The notes under the pieces are model-generated. The model did not search any database. It was not told where the DNA came from and saw only the letters and a list, made by a program, of their open reading frames with translations. A DNA stretch of 64,000 nucleotides from Streptomyces blattellae. Lineage in GTDB: Bacteria; Actinomycetota; Actinomycetes; Streptomycetales; Streptomycetaceae. The translations under genes were made by a program, and so were the position numbers. This document shows, piece after piece, positions 19,321-28,420 of the stretch (position 1 is its first letter; each line of letters opens with the position of its first letter). The stretch spans positions 178,712 through 242,711 of the forward strand of contig NZ_WJBG01000106.1 of assembly GCF_009709555.1 (NCBI RefSeq). The letters run 5' to 3'.

Positions 19321-20157
19321 TCAGACGTGCCGCCGGCGCGGGACGGTGATGTGATAGCCGTCGTCCAGCAGCTGAGGCAGATAGTCGCGCAGGGCCCGGA
19401 CGCTCTGGCTGCGGTCGCCCCCGGCGTCGTGCGAGAGCACCACGACGCCGGGGGCGGCGCCGTCCTCGACCCGGTCGACGATGGTGCGGGCGCCGGGCTC
19501 GGTCCAGTCGAGGGTGTCGACCGTCCACGCCAGCGGCTCCATGCCCAGTTCGGCGCCGAGTTGGAAGGCCGCTCGGTTCCAGGCGCCGTAGGGGGCGCGG
19601 AACCAGCGGGGCCACTCGCCTGACACGTCCTCGACGACCTCACAGGTGCGTTTCATCTCGGAGCGGATCTGCCGCCGGGTGAGGCGGGTGAGCAGCGGGT
19701 GGGACCAGGTGTGGTTGCCGATGACATGACCCTCGTCGGCCATCCGCTCCACCAGGTCCTGGTTCTCGGCGGCCATCTCGCCGCAGACGAAGAACATCGC
19801 GCGGACGTCGTACGCCTGCAGCGTGTCCAGGATGTCCGGGGTGTAGCGGGGGTCCGGGCCGTCGTCGAAGGTCAGCACCATGGTCCGGCCGCGGCCGGAG
19901 ACACGCAGAAAGGGCTCGCGCCGCACGAGGAGGCGCCGCGCCGCGGCCCGCGGCGGACCGTGGCCGGTGAGGGGCTGCAGGCGGTAGGCGGAGGGCTTGA
20001 GGGCGCGGCGCGTCTGCGGGCCCGCGACGCCGGCGGCGGGCCGGACCGGCTGGTCCCCCGCGTGCACGGAGAGCAGTCCGGCGGTGCCGGCTGCCCCGGC
20101 GACGGCGGCGCCGATGGCCAACGCCCGGCGCCGGGTGAGCGACTGATCCTTCTGCAT
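19321..20157 (-). CDS. Secreted polysaccharide deacetylase
   Basis: A 278-residue NodB-domain enzyme (carbohydrate esterase 4) that would remove N- or O-acetyl groups from peptidoglycan, chitin or xylan outside the cell. The first catalytic motif LTFDDGPD, the metal-binding GNHTWSHP and RAPYGAWN are present, with LSHDAGGD near the end. The N-terminus (LTRRRALAIGAAVAGAAG) has paired arginines before a hydrophobic stretch, so Tat export is possible. Adjacent to a CapA-type gene in the same direction (243 bp apart), consistent with envelope polymer metabolism. Confidence 0.9.
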   Translation of the reverse strand: MQKDQSLTRRRALAIGAAVAGAAGTAGLLSVHAGDQPVRPAAGVAGPQTRRALKPSAYRLQPLTGHGPPRAAARRLLVRREPFLRVSGRGRTMVLTFDDGPDPRYTPDILDTLQAYDVRAMFFVCGEMAAENQDLVERMADEGHVIGNHTWSHPLLTRLTRRQIRSEMKRTCEVVEDVSGEWPRWFRAPYGAWNRAAFQLGAELGMEPLAWTVDTLDWTEPGARTIVDRVEDGAAPGVVVLSHDAGGDRSQSVRALRDYLPQLLDDGYHITVPRRRHV

Positions 20158-20400
20158 GACTCATCAGTCGCCCCTCCGGGCCCCGACGCACCACGCCGAC
20201 ACCGCAGCGGCGGCATGATTCCACCCGGGCGGCGCATGACGGGCCGCCCGGAGGGCGGCAGGTGTACCACCGGTGGCCGTATCGCCCAGGGTCTCGGCAA
20301 CGACTGCGGACCTGCGTCTTGGACCGCCTCCCAGGCGTGACCGAACAGCGGCACCCGCCCCAGCGCTTACAGCCGCACGCCCCTTGGGGCGCTGCGCCGC

Positions 20401-21552
20401 TTACCGTGCCATCACCAGCCCGTCGTTCGCCGCGCCCCGGCTGAGCACCACGTCTCGGATGCGGTCGCGTACGCCCTGTACCTCGGCGCCCTTCGCCAGC
20501 GACTCGTTGAGATTCACCACCCGGCCGGCGTCGATGTCGAACAGTTGCGGGACGAACTCGGCCTTCGTCACCTCCCACCGGCCGCCGGGCCTCGTGGGCG
20601 GGGCGAAGGTGAAGCGGCCGAGGGTGGACTCGTTGCCCCGCGGGTCCTGCACGCCCTGGTGGTTGAGCATGGGGCCCGCGATCTGGTCGCCCATCCCGTA
20701 GACCACCCAGGTGCCGTTGACCTTCTCGTACGCCTGCGGGACATGGGCGTGGGTGCCGAGAATCAGGTCGATGTCCGGGCGGCCCCCGGTGCGGGCGGCG
20801 GTGAGGACCTGGGCCAGGGACTGTTGCCGCCGGTCGGGAGCGTCCTGCCATTCCGTGCCCCAGTGCAGGGACACCACGACCACGTCGGCACCGGCCCGCC
20901 GGGCCGCGCGCGCGTCCGCGATGATCTCTTGCTCGTCGATCAGGCTGACGGCCCAGGGCTGTCCCGGCGGCAGTGAGAAACCGTTCGTGTCGTACGTGTA
21001 GGCGAGGTGGGCGACCTTCGCCTTCCCCGCGGGCAGGACGGTGGGGGTGCGCGCCTCGGTCTCGTTGCGCGCCGATCCGGCGTGCCGTACGCCCGCCCGA
21101 TCGAGGGTGTCCAGCGTGCGGCGGACACCGTCCGCGCCCTCGTCCAGACTGTGGTTGGAGGCGGTGGAGCAGCCGTCGTAGCCCGTCGCGGCGAGGCCCG
21201 TGGCCAACTCGGGCGGGGACTTGAAGGCGGGGTGGCCGGTGTACCCGCCGCTCTCTCCGTACACCGTCTCCATGTGACACAGCGCCAGTTCGGCGCGGGA
21301 GACCGCGGGTTCGACCCCGGAGAACATCGGCCGGAAGTCGTAGCCGGTGCCGCCCGCGTCGAAGCGCGCCCGCTCGGTGATCGAGTGGTGCGGCAGGATG
21401 TCGCCGGAGGCGACGAGTGTGAATCCGTCAGCGGCGGAGGGGGCCTGACGCCCCGACAGGGCGGCGTCGTCGCGGGCCTCGGCCTGGCAGGCGGCGCCTG
21501 CGGCGAGAACGGCCGTGAGGGCCAGGGCCACCTGCTGTCTGCGTGCAATCAT
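20401..21552 (-). CDS. CapA family protein (poly-gamma-glutamate capsule type)
   Basis: A 383-residue exported protein of the CapA/PgsA metallophosphatase-like family, found in polyglutamate or capsule synthesis and widely in Streptomyces without a defined substrate. Motifs seen: VASGDILPHH, CSTASNHSLDEG, VVVSLHWGTEW and LILGTHAHVPQ, which carry the metal-binding D, N and H residues. The N-terminus has a signal peptide with a cysteine (AGAACQ) that is only a weak lipobox. The ATG at 21552 begins a normal signal sequence. Divergent from the ECF sigma gene across 211 bp. Confidence 0.85.
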   Translation of the reverse strand: MIARRQQVALALTAVLAAGAACQAEARDDAALSGRQAPSAADGFTLVASGDILPHHSITERARFDAGGTGYDFRPMFSGVEPAVSRAELALCHMETVYGESGGYTGHPAFKSPPELATGLAATGYDGCSTASNHSLDEGADGVRRTLDTLDRAGVRHAGSARNETEARTPTVLPAGKAKVAHLAYTYDTNGFSLPPGQPWAVSLIDEQEIIADARAARRAGADVVVVSLHWGTEWQDAPDRRQQSLAQVLTAARTGGRPDIDLILGTHAHVPQAYEKVNGTWVVYGMGDQIAGPMLNHQGVQDPRGNESTLGRFTFAPPTRPGGRWEVTKAEFVPQLFDIDAGRVVNLNESLAKGAEVQGVRDRIRDVVLSRGAANDGLVMAR

Positions 21553-21763
21553 CGCTCACCCCGTTGCGACCATATTTCCAGATAAATAAGTACGAGTCTG
21601 CACGCTTCCGCAAACAATCCGACTGGTTTCGTTAGGCCGTCCGGCGCGCACGGGAGTGGCGCAAGGACCGTTCGTCGTACCGTTCGTCGACTCGATCGAC
21701 CGTCCGCCGCAGATCCGTGTGCGCTCCCTGTCCGAAAGGCACACCCTGCGATGCCATACGGCC

Positions 21764-22312
21764 ATGACGGCCGGAACAACCCTCTCGAACGGGACGACGA
21801 CCGCCGAGCACGAGCTCGCCGCAGTGCAGCGGGAGCACGGCCGGCCTCTCTTCGCGCTGCTGCTCCGGCTCTGCGACGGCGACCGGCAGCGCGCCGAGGA
21901 CCTCGTACAGGAGACGCTCGTACGCGCCTGGCAGCATCCCGAGGCGCTGCGTGCCGATGACTTCGACTCCGTACGGCCGTGGCTGCTGACCGTGGGACGG
22001 CGGCTCGCCATAGACGCACGGCGGGCCCGGCAGGCGCGGCCCGCCGAGGTCGGGGACGCCGTTCTGGAGAACGCCCGCGTGATGGCCGACCATGCCGAGC
22101 GGGCCGCGGCGGCGCTCGATGTCCGCGAGGCTGTGAAGACACTCACTCCGGAGCACCGTGACGTCCTGGTGCTCGTGTATTTCCACGGGGCGAGTGTGGC
22201 GGAGGCCGCGGCGACGCTCGGAATTCCGCCCGGTACGGTGAAGTCCCGCGCGTACTACGCGCTGCGCGCCCTGCGCAGGGTGCTTCCGGGATACGCGGCC
22301 GACCTGCGGTGA
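21764..22312 (+). CDS. ECF RNA polymerase sigma factor
   Basis: A 182-residue extracytoplasmic-function sigma factor with region 2 (residues about 20-85, including DGDRQRAEDLVQETLVRAW and RPWLLTVGRRLAID) and region 4 (about 125-178, LTPEHRDVLVLVYFHGASVAEAA, GIPPGTVKSRAYYALRALR). It directs transcription of an envelope- or stress-responsive set. A zf-HC2-type anti-sigma gene lies two genes downstream. The ATG at 21764 is chosen because region 2 then starts at a normal distance; no good ribosome site is visible. An AAAC...CGTT pair upstream (about 21609-21632) could be a self-recognised promoter, but the spacing is short, so this is weak. Confidence 0.9.
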   Translation: MTAGTTLSNGTTTAEHELAAVQREHGRPLFALLLRLCDGDRQRAEDLVQETLVRAWQHPEALRADDFDSVRPWLLTVGRRLAIDARRARQARPAEVGDAVLENARVMADHAERAAAALDVREAVKTLTPEHRDVLVLVYFHGASVAEAAATLGIPPGTVKSRAYYALRALRRVLPGYAADLR

Positions 22313-22460
22313 AACCAATGGATGAGTCAAGCCTCCGTAAAACGCCTTGCTGAAGACCCCCGTTGAGCAATCAGCTGTCTTCATCCGTGTTCCGGATAGG
22401 GCCGGGGCCCAAGGGCCCGGGTTCGGGCGACGCGCACGCACCGGAGGAAGGCAGGAAGGG

Positions 22461-22976
22461 ATGCTGCACAGAGGTCAAGAGAGCACGGACGGCACCGGCG
22501 GCGGTGAACTGACCGTCCCCATGGCGTGGTTGTACGCCGAGTACATCGCCGACGAGCTGCTGCGGACCGGCGATCTGATGCCGCCGACGTCCTTCGAGTT
22601 CCGCGCCGGACGGGATGCGCTGGCGCTGACCATCTTCCTGTCCGACACCGAGGGCGAGCTGTCCGGCATCCGGGTCGTCTCCCAGCTGGAGACCTGGCTT
22701 TCGCTGACGGCGTACGACCAGCCGTGGCAGGACTGGGTGCGCGAGCGGCTGGCGATGCTCGCCGCCGAGGCGATCGAGTCGGGGGGCCCCGCGCCCGACC
22801 TGGAGCTGGCGGAGGCGGCCTGGCGCTGGCTGGAGGAGACCGAGCTGCTCGCGCCCGACCTGAACGCGGTGCCCGGGGGCGCTGCGGCGGCCGGCGAGGA
22901 CGAGGGACCGAAGGTGTGGACCCCGGCCTGGCAGCTGGGGCTGCCGCTGGGGCATCTCGCCATCCATCTTTTTTGA
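22461..22976 (+). CDS. Unrecognised protein between sigma and anti-sigma genes
   Basis: A 171-residue soluble, strongly acidic protein that I do not recognise. The N-terminal 20 residues are polar, then an alternating region runs from VPMAWLYAEYIADELL through FEFRAGRDALALTIFLSD to GIRVVSQLETWLSLTAYDQP. A helical stretch (WVRERLAMLAAEAIES) and a Glu/Ala-rich C-terminal half follow. No transmembrane segment or cysteine is seen. Start is uncertain: ATG 22461 has GGAGGAAGG about 10 bases upstream; ATG 22521 is the alternative. It sits between the sigma and anti-sigma genes in the same orientation, so it may take part in that switch (inference). Confidence 0.7.
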   Translation: MLHRGQESTDGTGGGELTVPMAWLYAEYIADELLRTGDLMPPTSFEFRAGRDALALTIFLSDTEGELSGIRVVSQLETWLSLTAYDQPWQDWVRERLAMLAAEAIESGGPAPDLELAEAAWRWLEETELLAPDLNAVPGGAAAAGEDEGPKVWTPAWQLGLPLGHLAIHLF

Positions 22977-23127
22977 GATTCGGCGCCGATCCGACCAATC
23001 CTCGGCCCGAGCCGCTCCGAATCCTTTGGTCGCGATTCGGCAGGGGCTTGAGTGATTCAGCGGCTTGGTGCGTACCGGTGGGAGCAAGGAGTAACCCCAC
23101 CCGCACCCAACGGCACGAGGATTCGGC

Positions 23128-23778
23128 ATGAGGTCCCTGGAGAGGCATCGCGACGTCGCCGCGTACGCGCTCGGCGTGCTGGACGAGGCGGATGCCTTCC
23201 GCTTCGAGGACCACCTCATGGAGTGCCCCAGCTGTACGGCACACGTGACCGAGTTCGGGCCGGTGACCCGGCAGCTGATGTTGTACCGGCGGGCCACACC
23301 GCGCTTTGTGAACCCCCTGACCCAGCCCGGCACCCGGCTCCTTGACCGGCTGCTCGGCGAGGTGACGGCACGGCGGCGGGTCGGGCGCCGGCGGGTGCTG
23401 TACGCCGTCGCCGCCTCCGTGGCGATCGCTGTCGCCGCGCCGGCGGTCGCGATGAGCGCGGGCGGCGGCGACAGTGCCGTACGCCTCACCGCGACCGACG
23501 AGCGGTCGGGCGTATGGGCTCAGGTCACGGCCGAGAACGGCGCCTCGGGCAGCCATATCGAGCTGAAGGTGAAGGACGGGGCCGGGCCTCGCCCCTGCCG
23601 TCTGGTCGTCCTGGGCCTCGACGGTTCGGAGGAGACGGTCACCAACTGGATGACGCCCCGCCATGACGCCCGCCCCAACACCATGCACGGCAGTTCGTCG
23701 ATGCAGACCAGCCAGATCGACCGGTACGAGGTCCGCACCACGGACGGCGAGCATCTGGTGACACTGGAGGCGAAGTAG
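23128..23778 (+). CDS. Membrane anti-sigma factor (zf-HC2/ZAS type)
   Basis: A 216-residue protein predicted to hold the ECF sigma factor inactive. The cytoplasmic N-terminal domain has the zinc-binding H-x3-C-x2-C motif in FEDHLMECPSC, followed by a helix that would contact the sigma factor. A single membrane segment (VLYAVAASVAIAVAAPAVAM, about residues 90-110) leads to an extracytoplasmic beta-rich domain of about 100 residues that could be the sensor. No ribosome site is visible immediately before the ATG; the octamer GATTCGGC directly abuts it. It is convergent with the fpg-type gene across 42 bp. Confidence 0.88.
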   Translation: MRSLERHRDVAAYALGVLDEADAFRFEDHLMECPSCTAHVTEFGPVTRQLMLYRRATPRFVNPLTQPGTRLLDRLLGEVTARRRVGRRRVLYAVAASVAIAVAAPAVAMSAGGGDSAVRLTATDERSGVWAQVTAENGASGSHIELKVKDGAGPRPCRLVVLGLDGSEETVTNWMTPRHDARPNTMHGSSSMQTSQIDRYEVRTTDGEHLVTLEAK

Positions 23779-23820
23779 CCCGACCCGCCGCACCTCACCG
23801 ACGCGGTGACCCCGCGCACC

Positions 23821-24684
23821 TCACTTCAGCAACCGGGACATCCTCCGGTCGGCCAGGGGCTTGCCCCCGGTCTGACAGGTCGGGCAGTACTGCAGCGAGG
23901 AGTCGCTGAAGGAGACCTCGCGGATCGTGTCGCCGCACACCGGGCAGGGCCGGCCCGTCCTGCCGTGCACGCGCAGGCCGCTCTTCTTCTCCGCTTTGAG
24001 GCGGCCGGCGGCGAGTCCCCGGGAGCGCTCGACGGCCTCGGTGAGCGTGCTGCGCAGGGCCTCGTACAGGCGGGTGGTCTCCTCCGGGGTGAGAGAGGCG
24101 GCCAGTTTGAAGGGGGACATCTTCGCGGCGTGCAGGATCTCGTCGCTGTAGGCGTTGCCCACGCCGGCGATCAGGCTCTGGTCGCGCAGGGCGCCCTTGA
24201 GCTGCCGCCGCTCGTCGCCCAGCAGGGCCGCGAAGCGCGGTTCGTCGAAGTCGTCGGCGAGAGGGTCCGGGCCGAGGCGGGCGATGCCGGGTACCTCCTG
24301 CGGGTCGGGTACGACATACACCGCGAGCCGCTTCTGGGTGCCGGCCTCCGTCAGGTCGAAGCCCTCGCCGGTCTCCAGGGCGACGCGCAGCGCAAGCGGG
24401 CCCTTGCCGGGCCTGGGCGGGCCGTCGGGGAGCCTGTCCTTCCAGTGCAACCAGCCGGCCCGGGCGAGGTGGGTGACGAAGTGCGGGCCGCCGTCGGTCT
24501 GAAGGTCGAGGAACTTGCCGTGCCGGTGCACGGCGGTGACCTCGCGGCCCTCGACCGCCGTGAGCGGAGGGTCGTACGTCTTCAGCACGCTGATCGCGAC
24601 GGGCAGCACCCGGACGATCTCGTGGCCGACCAGGTTCTCGGTCAGGAAGTCCTTGAGCGCTTCCACCTCGGGCAGTTCCGGCAT
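23821..24684 (-). CDS. Fpg/Nei family DNA glycosylase
   Basis: A 287-residue bifunctional DNA glycosylase/AP lyase of the Fpg/Nei family, which removes oxidised bases. The mature N-terminus PELPEVEAL carries catalytic Pro and Glu residues. The H2TH motif region (GALRDQSLIAGVGNAYSDEI) and the C-terminal zinc finger CPVCG-x16-CPTC are intact. Whether it acts on 8-oxoguanine (Fpg) or oxidised pyrimidines (Nei) is not certain from sequence. The LQYCPTCQTGG finger and the fused lengths fit the actinobacterial Fpg-like group. It follows the SpoIIE-type gene after 31 bp and may share its transcript. Confidence 0.92.
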   Translation of the reverse strand: MPELPEVEALKDFLTENLVGHEIVRVLPVAISVLKTYDPPLTAVEGREVTAVHRHGKFLDLQTDGGPHFVTHLARAGWLHWKDRLPDGPPRPGKGPLALRVALETGEGFDLTEAGTQKRLAVYVVPDPQEVPGIARLGPDPLADDFDEPRFAALLGDERRQLKGALRDQSLIAGVGNAYSDEILHAAKMSPFKLAASLTPEETTRLYEALRSTLTEAVERSRGLAAGRLKAEKKSGLRVHGRTGRPCPVCGDTIREVSFSDSSLQYCPTCQTGGKPLADRRMSRLLK

Positions 24685-24715
24685 ACGTCCAGAGTGCCAT
24701 CCGGGACCGACACGC

Positions 24716-26791
24716 TCAGCTCCGTTCCCGCACCACGAACTCGCACCACACGCACTTGCCGCCGCCCCGCGCCTCCACGCCCCACACGTCCGTGAGCAGG
24801 TCGACGAGGAGCAGTCCGCGCCCGGAGACACCCGACTCGCCCGCGTCACGGCGGCGGGGCAGGGCGCTGGAGGAGTCCTCCACCTCGACACGCAGCCGCC
24901 GGTCGGAGCCGGCCAGGTGCCGCAGCGTGACCACGGCGGAGCCTTCGGTGTGCATCAGGGCGTTGGTGATCAGTTCGTCGGCGACGAGCTCGATCTCGTC
25001 GGCCCGCTCGCCGACGCCCCAGGCCTGGACGGCGGCGCGGATCATGTGCCGCGCCTGGATGAGGGCCTCGGGGTCGCCGGGTGCCACGTGCTGCTGGAGC
25101 CGGCCCGCGGGCTTGGGGCTGTCCAGGCTGCGGCGGCGCAGCAGGAGCAGGGCCACGTCGTCGTCCCCGCCGCGTTCCTCGGCCACGTCGATGAGCCGTT
25201 CGGCGAGGTCGCGTACGTCGTCCGGGCCGGTCTTGATCATGGCCGCGAGGGTCTGCATGCCGTCGTCGAGGTCGGCGCCGGGCTGTTCCACCAGGCCGTC
25301 GGTGCACAGCAGCAGGGTGTCGCCGGGATCGAGCTCGATGGTGCTGACGGGGTATTCGAGGCCCCCGAACTCGGCGGACAGACCGAGCGGCAGTCCGCCC
25401 TCCACGGCGATGCGGCGGCAGGTCCCGTCGGTCTGCCGGACCAGCGGGTCGATATGGCCGGCGCGGACCACCTGGACGACTCCGGTGGACAGGTCGGCCT
25501 CCGCGTACAGGCAGGTCGCGAAGCGGTCGGTGTCGAGTTCGTGCAGGAACACGGAGGCGCGGGCCATCACGGTGGCGGGGGTGTGGCCCTCGGCGGCGTA
25601 GGCGCGCAGGACGATGCGCAGCTGTCCCATGACGGCGGCGGCGTGCGTGTCGTGGCCCTGGACGTCGCCGATGACGGCGCCGACCCGGCCGCCCGGCAGC
25701 GGGATCAGGTCGTACCAGTCGCCGCCGATGTCCCGGCCCAGGGCGGCGGAGCGGTAGCGGACGGCGACGTCGGCGCCGGGCACGCTGGGGATGGTGCGCG
25801 GCAGCATGGCCTGCTGGAGGCCGGCGGCGAGGTCCTTCTCCTGCTCGTAGAACATGGCCCGCTGCAGGCTCTGCGCGATGCTGGAGCCGAGGGCGACCAG
25901 GACGTTGCGCTCGTCGGGGGTGAAGCCGCGGCGGTCGCTGTAGAGCAGGCCCACGGCGCCGATGGGTTTCGCCTGCGCGATCAGCGGCAGATAGGCGGCC
26001 GACGTGATGTTCAGGTCGGTGATGTGCGGCCACAGGATCGGGTAGCCCTCGGCGAACTCCTCCGGCGACTCGATGAACCGCGGGGCGAGCGTGCGCACGA
26101 CCTCGCTCATGGGGTAGCGCTCGTCGATGCGGGTGATGAGGGTGCCGGGCACGAAACTGCCCGCCGGGCCCTCGGCGACCAGCCGGATCCGGCCGGCCTC
26201 GACCAGGCCCATGACCAGGCTGGTGGCGCCGAGGTGGGTGAGGCCGTTGGTGTCCTTGAGGACGTCGATGACGTCCTGCACGGTACGGGCGTACGCGAGG
26301 GCGGCAGTGGTGAGCTGGACGACGTTGGTCTGCCGGCGGCGGGCCTCGTCCTGCGCTGCCTCGTCGCGGCGGGCCTCGATCTCGGAGAGTTCCTGGGTGG
26401 CGTCCCGGACGATGCCGATGATGCGGCGCGGCCGGCCGGTCTCGTCGCGGCGGATGGAGCCCTGGGTGTGGGTCCAGCGCAGGTCGCCGTCGCGGCGGCG
26501 GATGCGGAAGTAGGCGCCGTAGTTCTCGCTGCCGTCCTTCATGGCCTGGGCGACCAGGGCGTCGATCCGGTGGGCCTCCGGGCGCGGGACCCGCACGGTC
26601 AGGGTCTCGGGGCGGCCGTCGTATTCGTCGGGGCGCAGGTCGAAGACCTCGTGGGCCTGGGCGTCCATGTGCAGGAGGCCGGTGTCCAGGTCCCAGTCGA
26701 AGCTGCCCATGCGATTGAGCGCCAAGATCGGGTCCGGGTGGGCGGGCCAGTCGTCCGGGAGTGACAGGGCGCTCGCTCCCCGATCAACCAT
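24716..26791 (-). CDS. PAS-GAF-SpoIIE phosphatase with HATPase domain
   Basis: A 691-residue regulator combining a PAS domain (about 17-125), a GAF domain (about 150-300), a SpoIIE-type PP2C phosphatase (about 325-535, with DIGGDWYDLIPLPGG and AVIGDVQGHD metal-binding motifs) and a C-terminal RsbW-like ATP-binding domain (about 560-685, with VADELITNALMHTEG and SGVSGRGLLLVDLL). Such proteins act in partner-switching, dephosphorylating an anti-anti-sigma protein while the kinase-like domain phosphorylates or binds it. The partner is not in this window. The ATG at 26791 gives a plausible N-terminus; in-frame extension upstream lacks a ribosome site. Confidence 0.9.
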   Translation of the reverse strand: MVDRGASALSLPDDWPAHPDPILALNRMGSFDWDLDTGLLHMDAQAHEVFDLRPDEYDGRPETLTVRVPRPEAHRIDALVAQAMKDGSENYGAYFRIRRRDGDLRWTHTQGSIRRDETGRPRRIIGIVRDATQELSEIEARRDEAAQDEARRRQTNVVQLTTAALAYARTVQDVIDVLKDTNGLTHLGATSLVMGLVEAGRIRLVAEGPAGSFVPGTLITRIDERYPMSEVVRTLAPRFIESPEEFAEGYPILWPHITDLNITSAAYLPLIAQAKPIGAVGLLYSDRRGFTPDERNVLVALGSSIAQSLQRAMFYEQEKDLAAGLQQAMLPRTIPSVPGADVAVRYRSAALGRDIGGDWYDLIPLPGGRVGAVIGDVQGHDTHAAAVMGQLRIVLRAYAAEGHTPATVMARASVFLHELDTDRFATCLYAEADLSTGVVQVVRAGHIDPLVRQTDGTCRRIAVEGGLPLGLSAEFGGLEYPVSTIELDPGDTLLLCTDGLVEQPGADLDDGMQTLAAMIKTGPDDVRDLAERLIDVAEERGGDDDVALLLLRRRSLDSPKPAGRLQQHVAPGDPEALIQARHMIRAAVQAWGVGERADEIELVADELITNALMHTEGSAVVTLRHLAGSDRRLRVEVEDSSSALPRRRDAGESGVSGRGLLLVDLLTDVWGVEARGGGKCVWCEFVVRERS

Positions 26792-26998
26792 GCGCCTACC
26801 TTGCCAGGATTCCACCGATTCTTCGACCCGTGAGCGAAGAATCCCCCGATGATGCCCCCACGCCCATGTGGTACACACCACGGAAAGCACCCATGATGTA
26901 AACGACACATACCGAAACCATCAATTGAGCAACCACGACGGCGCTGAACCACGTCCGCGAGAGCGGCGGCGGTTTAGCCGCAAAAAGGGTGCCCGCCC

Positions 26999-28420
26999 GT
27001 GGAATGGTTCACCGCACCCGACTACTGGCTGAGCCGGCTGGTCTTCCAGCGGGCCCTGGCCGCTCTGTATCTGGTGGCGTTCCTCACGGCGGCGCTGCAG
27101 TTCCGGGCGCTGCTGGGCGAGCGCGGCATGCTGCCGATCCCGCGGTTCGTCGCACGGGTGCCGTTCAAGCGGGCCCCTAGCCTGTTCCAACTGCACTACT
27201 CGGACCGGTTCTTCGCGGCCTCGGCCTGGGCGGGCTGCGCGGTGTCGGCGGCGCTGGTGGCGGGGCTGGACTCGCTGCTGCCGCTGTGGGGCGGCATGCT
27301 GCTGTGGCTGGTGCCGTGGGTGCTGTATCTGTCGATCGTCAACGTCGGCCAGACCTGGTACGGCTTCGGCTGGGAGTCGCTGCTCCTGGAGGTAGGCTTC
27401 CTCGCCGTCTTCCTCGGCAACGAGGAAGTGGCCCCGCCGATCGTGGTCCTGTTCCTGCTGCGCTGGATCCTGTTCCGGGTGGAGTTCGGCGCGGGCCTGA
27501 TCAAGATGCGCGGCGACGCCTGCTGGCGGAACCTGACCTGTCTGTACCACCACCACGAGACCCAGCCGATGCCGGGACCGCTGAGCTGGTTCTTCCACCA
27601 TCTCCCCCGCCCCCTGCACCGGGCGGAGGTGGCGGCGAACCACGTCACCCAGCTCGTCGTGCCGGTGCTGCTGTTCACCCCGCAGCCGATCGCGACGGCC
27701 GCGGCGTCCCTGATGATCGTCACCCAGCTGTGGCTCGTGCTGTCGGGCAACTTCTCCTGGCTGAACTGGATCACGATCGTGCTGGCCCTGTCGGCGATCG
27801 AGTTCCCCACCACACCGCCGTCCGTCGCCGACGCCCCGCTCTGGTACGAGATCGTCGTCCTCGCCGTCGCCGCGCTGCTGGTGGGCCTGAGCTACCAGCC
27901 GGTCCGCAACATGATCTCCCGCCGCCAGGTGATGAACCGCTCCTTCGACCCGCTCCACCTGGTCAACACGTACGGGGCGTTCGGCAGCGTCAGCCGGATC
28001 CGCTACGAGGTGGTCGTCGAGGGCACGGCCGACCCGGTACCGCACGAGGACTCGGACTGGCGGGAGTACGAGTTCAAGGGCAAGCCGGGCGAGCCCGGGC
28101 ACTGGCCGCGCCAGTTCGCGCCGTACCATCTGCGGCTCGACTGGATGATGTGGTTCGCCGCGCTGTCGCCCGCCTATGCCGGCTCCTGGTTCGGCGCCCT
28201 GGTGGAACGGCTCCTGGAGAGCGACCGCGCCACGCTGAAGCTGCTGCGCCGCTCGCCCTTCCCGCCCGGCGAGCCCCCGCGGTTCGTCCGCGCCCGCCTC
28301 TTCCGCTACCGCTACACCACCTGGCGTGAGCTGCGGGAGACGGGCGCGTGCTGGGAGCGGACGTATGTGCGGGAGTACCTGCCGCCGACCCGGCTGACGA
28401 GGTCGGCTCAGAGGTCGTAG
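26999..28420 (+). CDS. Lipase maturation factor family membrane protein
   Basis: A 473-residue polytopic membrane protein of the LMF1 family, known in vertebrates for folding of secreted lipases; bacterial function is unknown. Hydrophobic segments are seen at about 16-40, 75-110, 135-160, 215-245, 255-275 and 290-310. The family signatures WYGFGWESLLLEVGFLAVFL and LIKMRGDACWRNLTCL are clear, followed by the C-terminal globular domain (EYEFKGKPGEP, RLDWMMWFAAL). A GTG start at 26999 has AAAAAGGG just upstream. Its 3' end overlaps the convergent lactonase gene by 13 bp. Confidence 0.88.
   Translation: MEWFTAPDYWLSRLVFQRALAALYLVAFLTAALQFRALLGERGMLPIPRFVARVPFKRAPSLFQLHYSDRFFAASAWAGCAVSAALVAGLDSLLPLWGGMLLWLVPWVLYLSIVNVGQTWYGFGWESLLLEVGFLAVFLGNEEVAPPIVVLFLLRWILFRVEFGAGLIKMRGDACWRNLTCLYHHHETQPMPGPLSWFFHHLPRPLHRAEVAANHVTQLVVPVLLFTPQPIATAAASLMIVTQLWLVLSGNFSWLNWITIVLALSAIEFPTTPPSVADAPLWYEIVVLAVAALLVGLSYQPVRNMISRRQVMNRSFDPLHLVNTYGAFGSVSRIRYEVVVEGTADPVPHEDSDWREYEFKGKPGEPGHWPRQFAPYHLRLDWMMWFAALSPAYAGSWFGALVERLLESDRATLKLLRRSPFPPGEPPRFVRARLFRYRYTTWRELRETGACWERTYVREYLPPTRLTRSAQRS

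Noticed and set aside
20341..20400. Terminator after the CapA-type gene
   Set aside because: A CGCCCC-TT-GGGGCG hairpin exists, but its stem is only 6 bp and several alternative pairings compete, so I did not list it.
22461..22976. SsgA-like sporulation protein
   Set aside because: Size is similar and the gene is Streptomyces-like, but the conserved SALP sequence pattern is not present.
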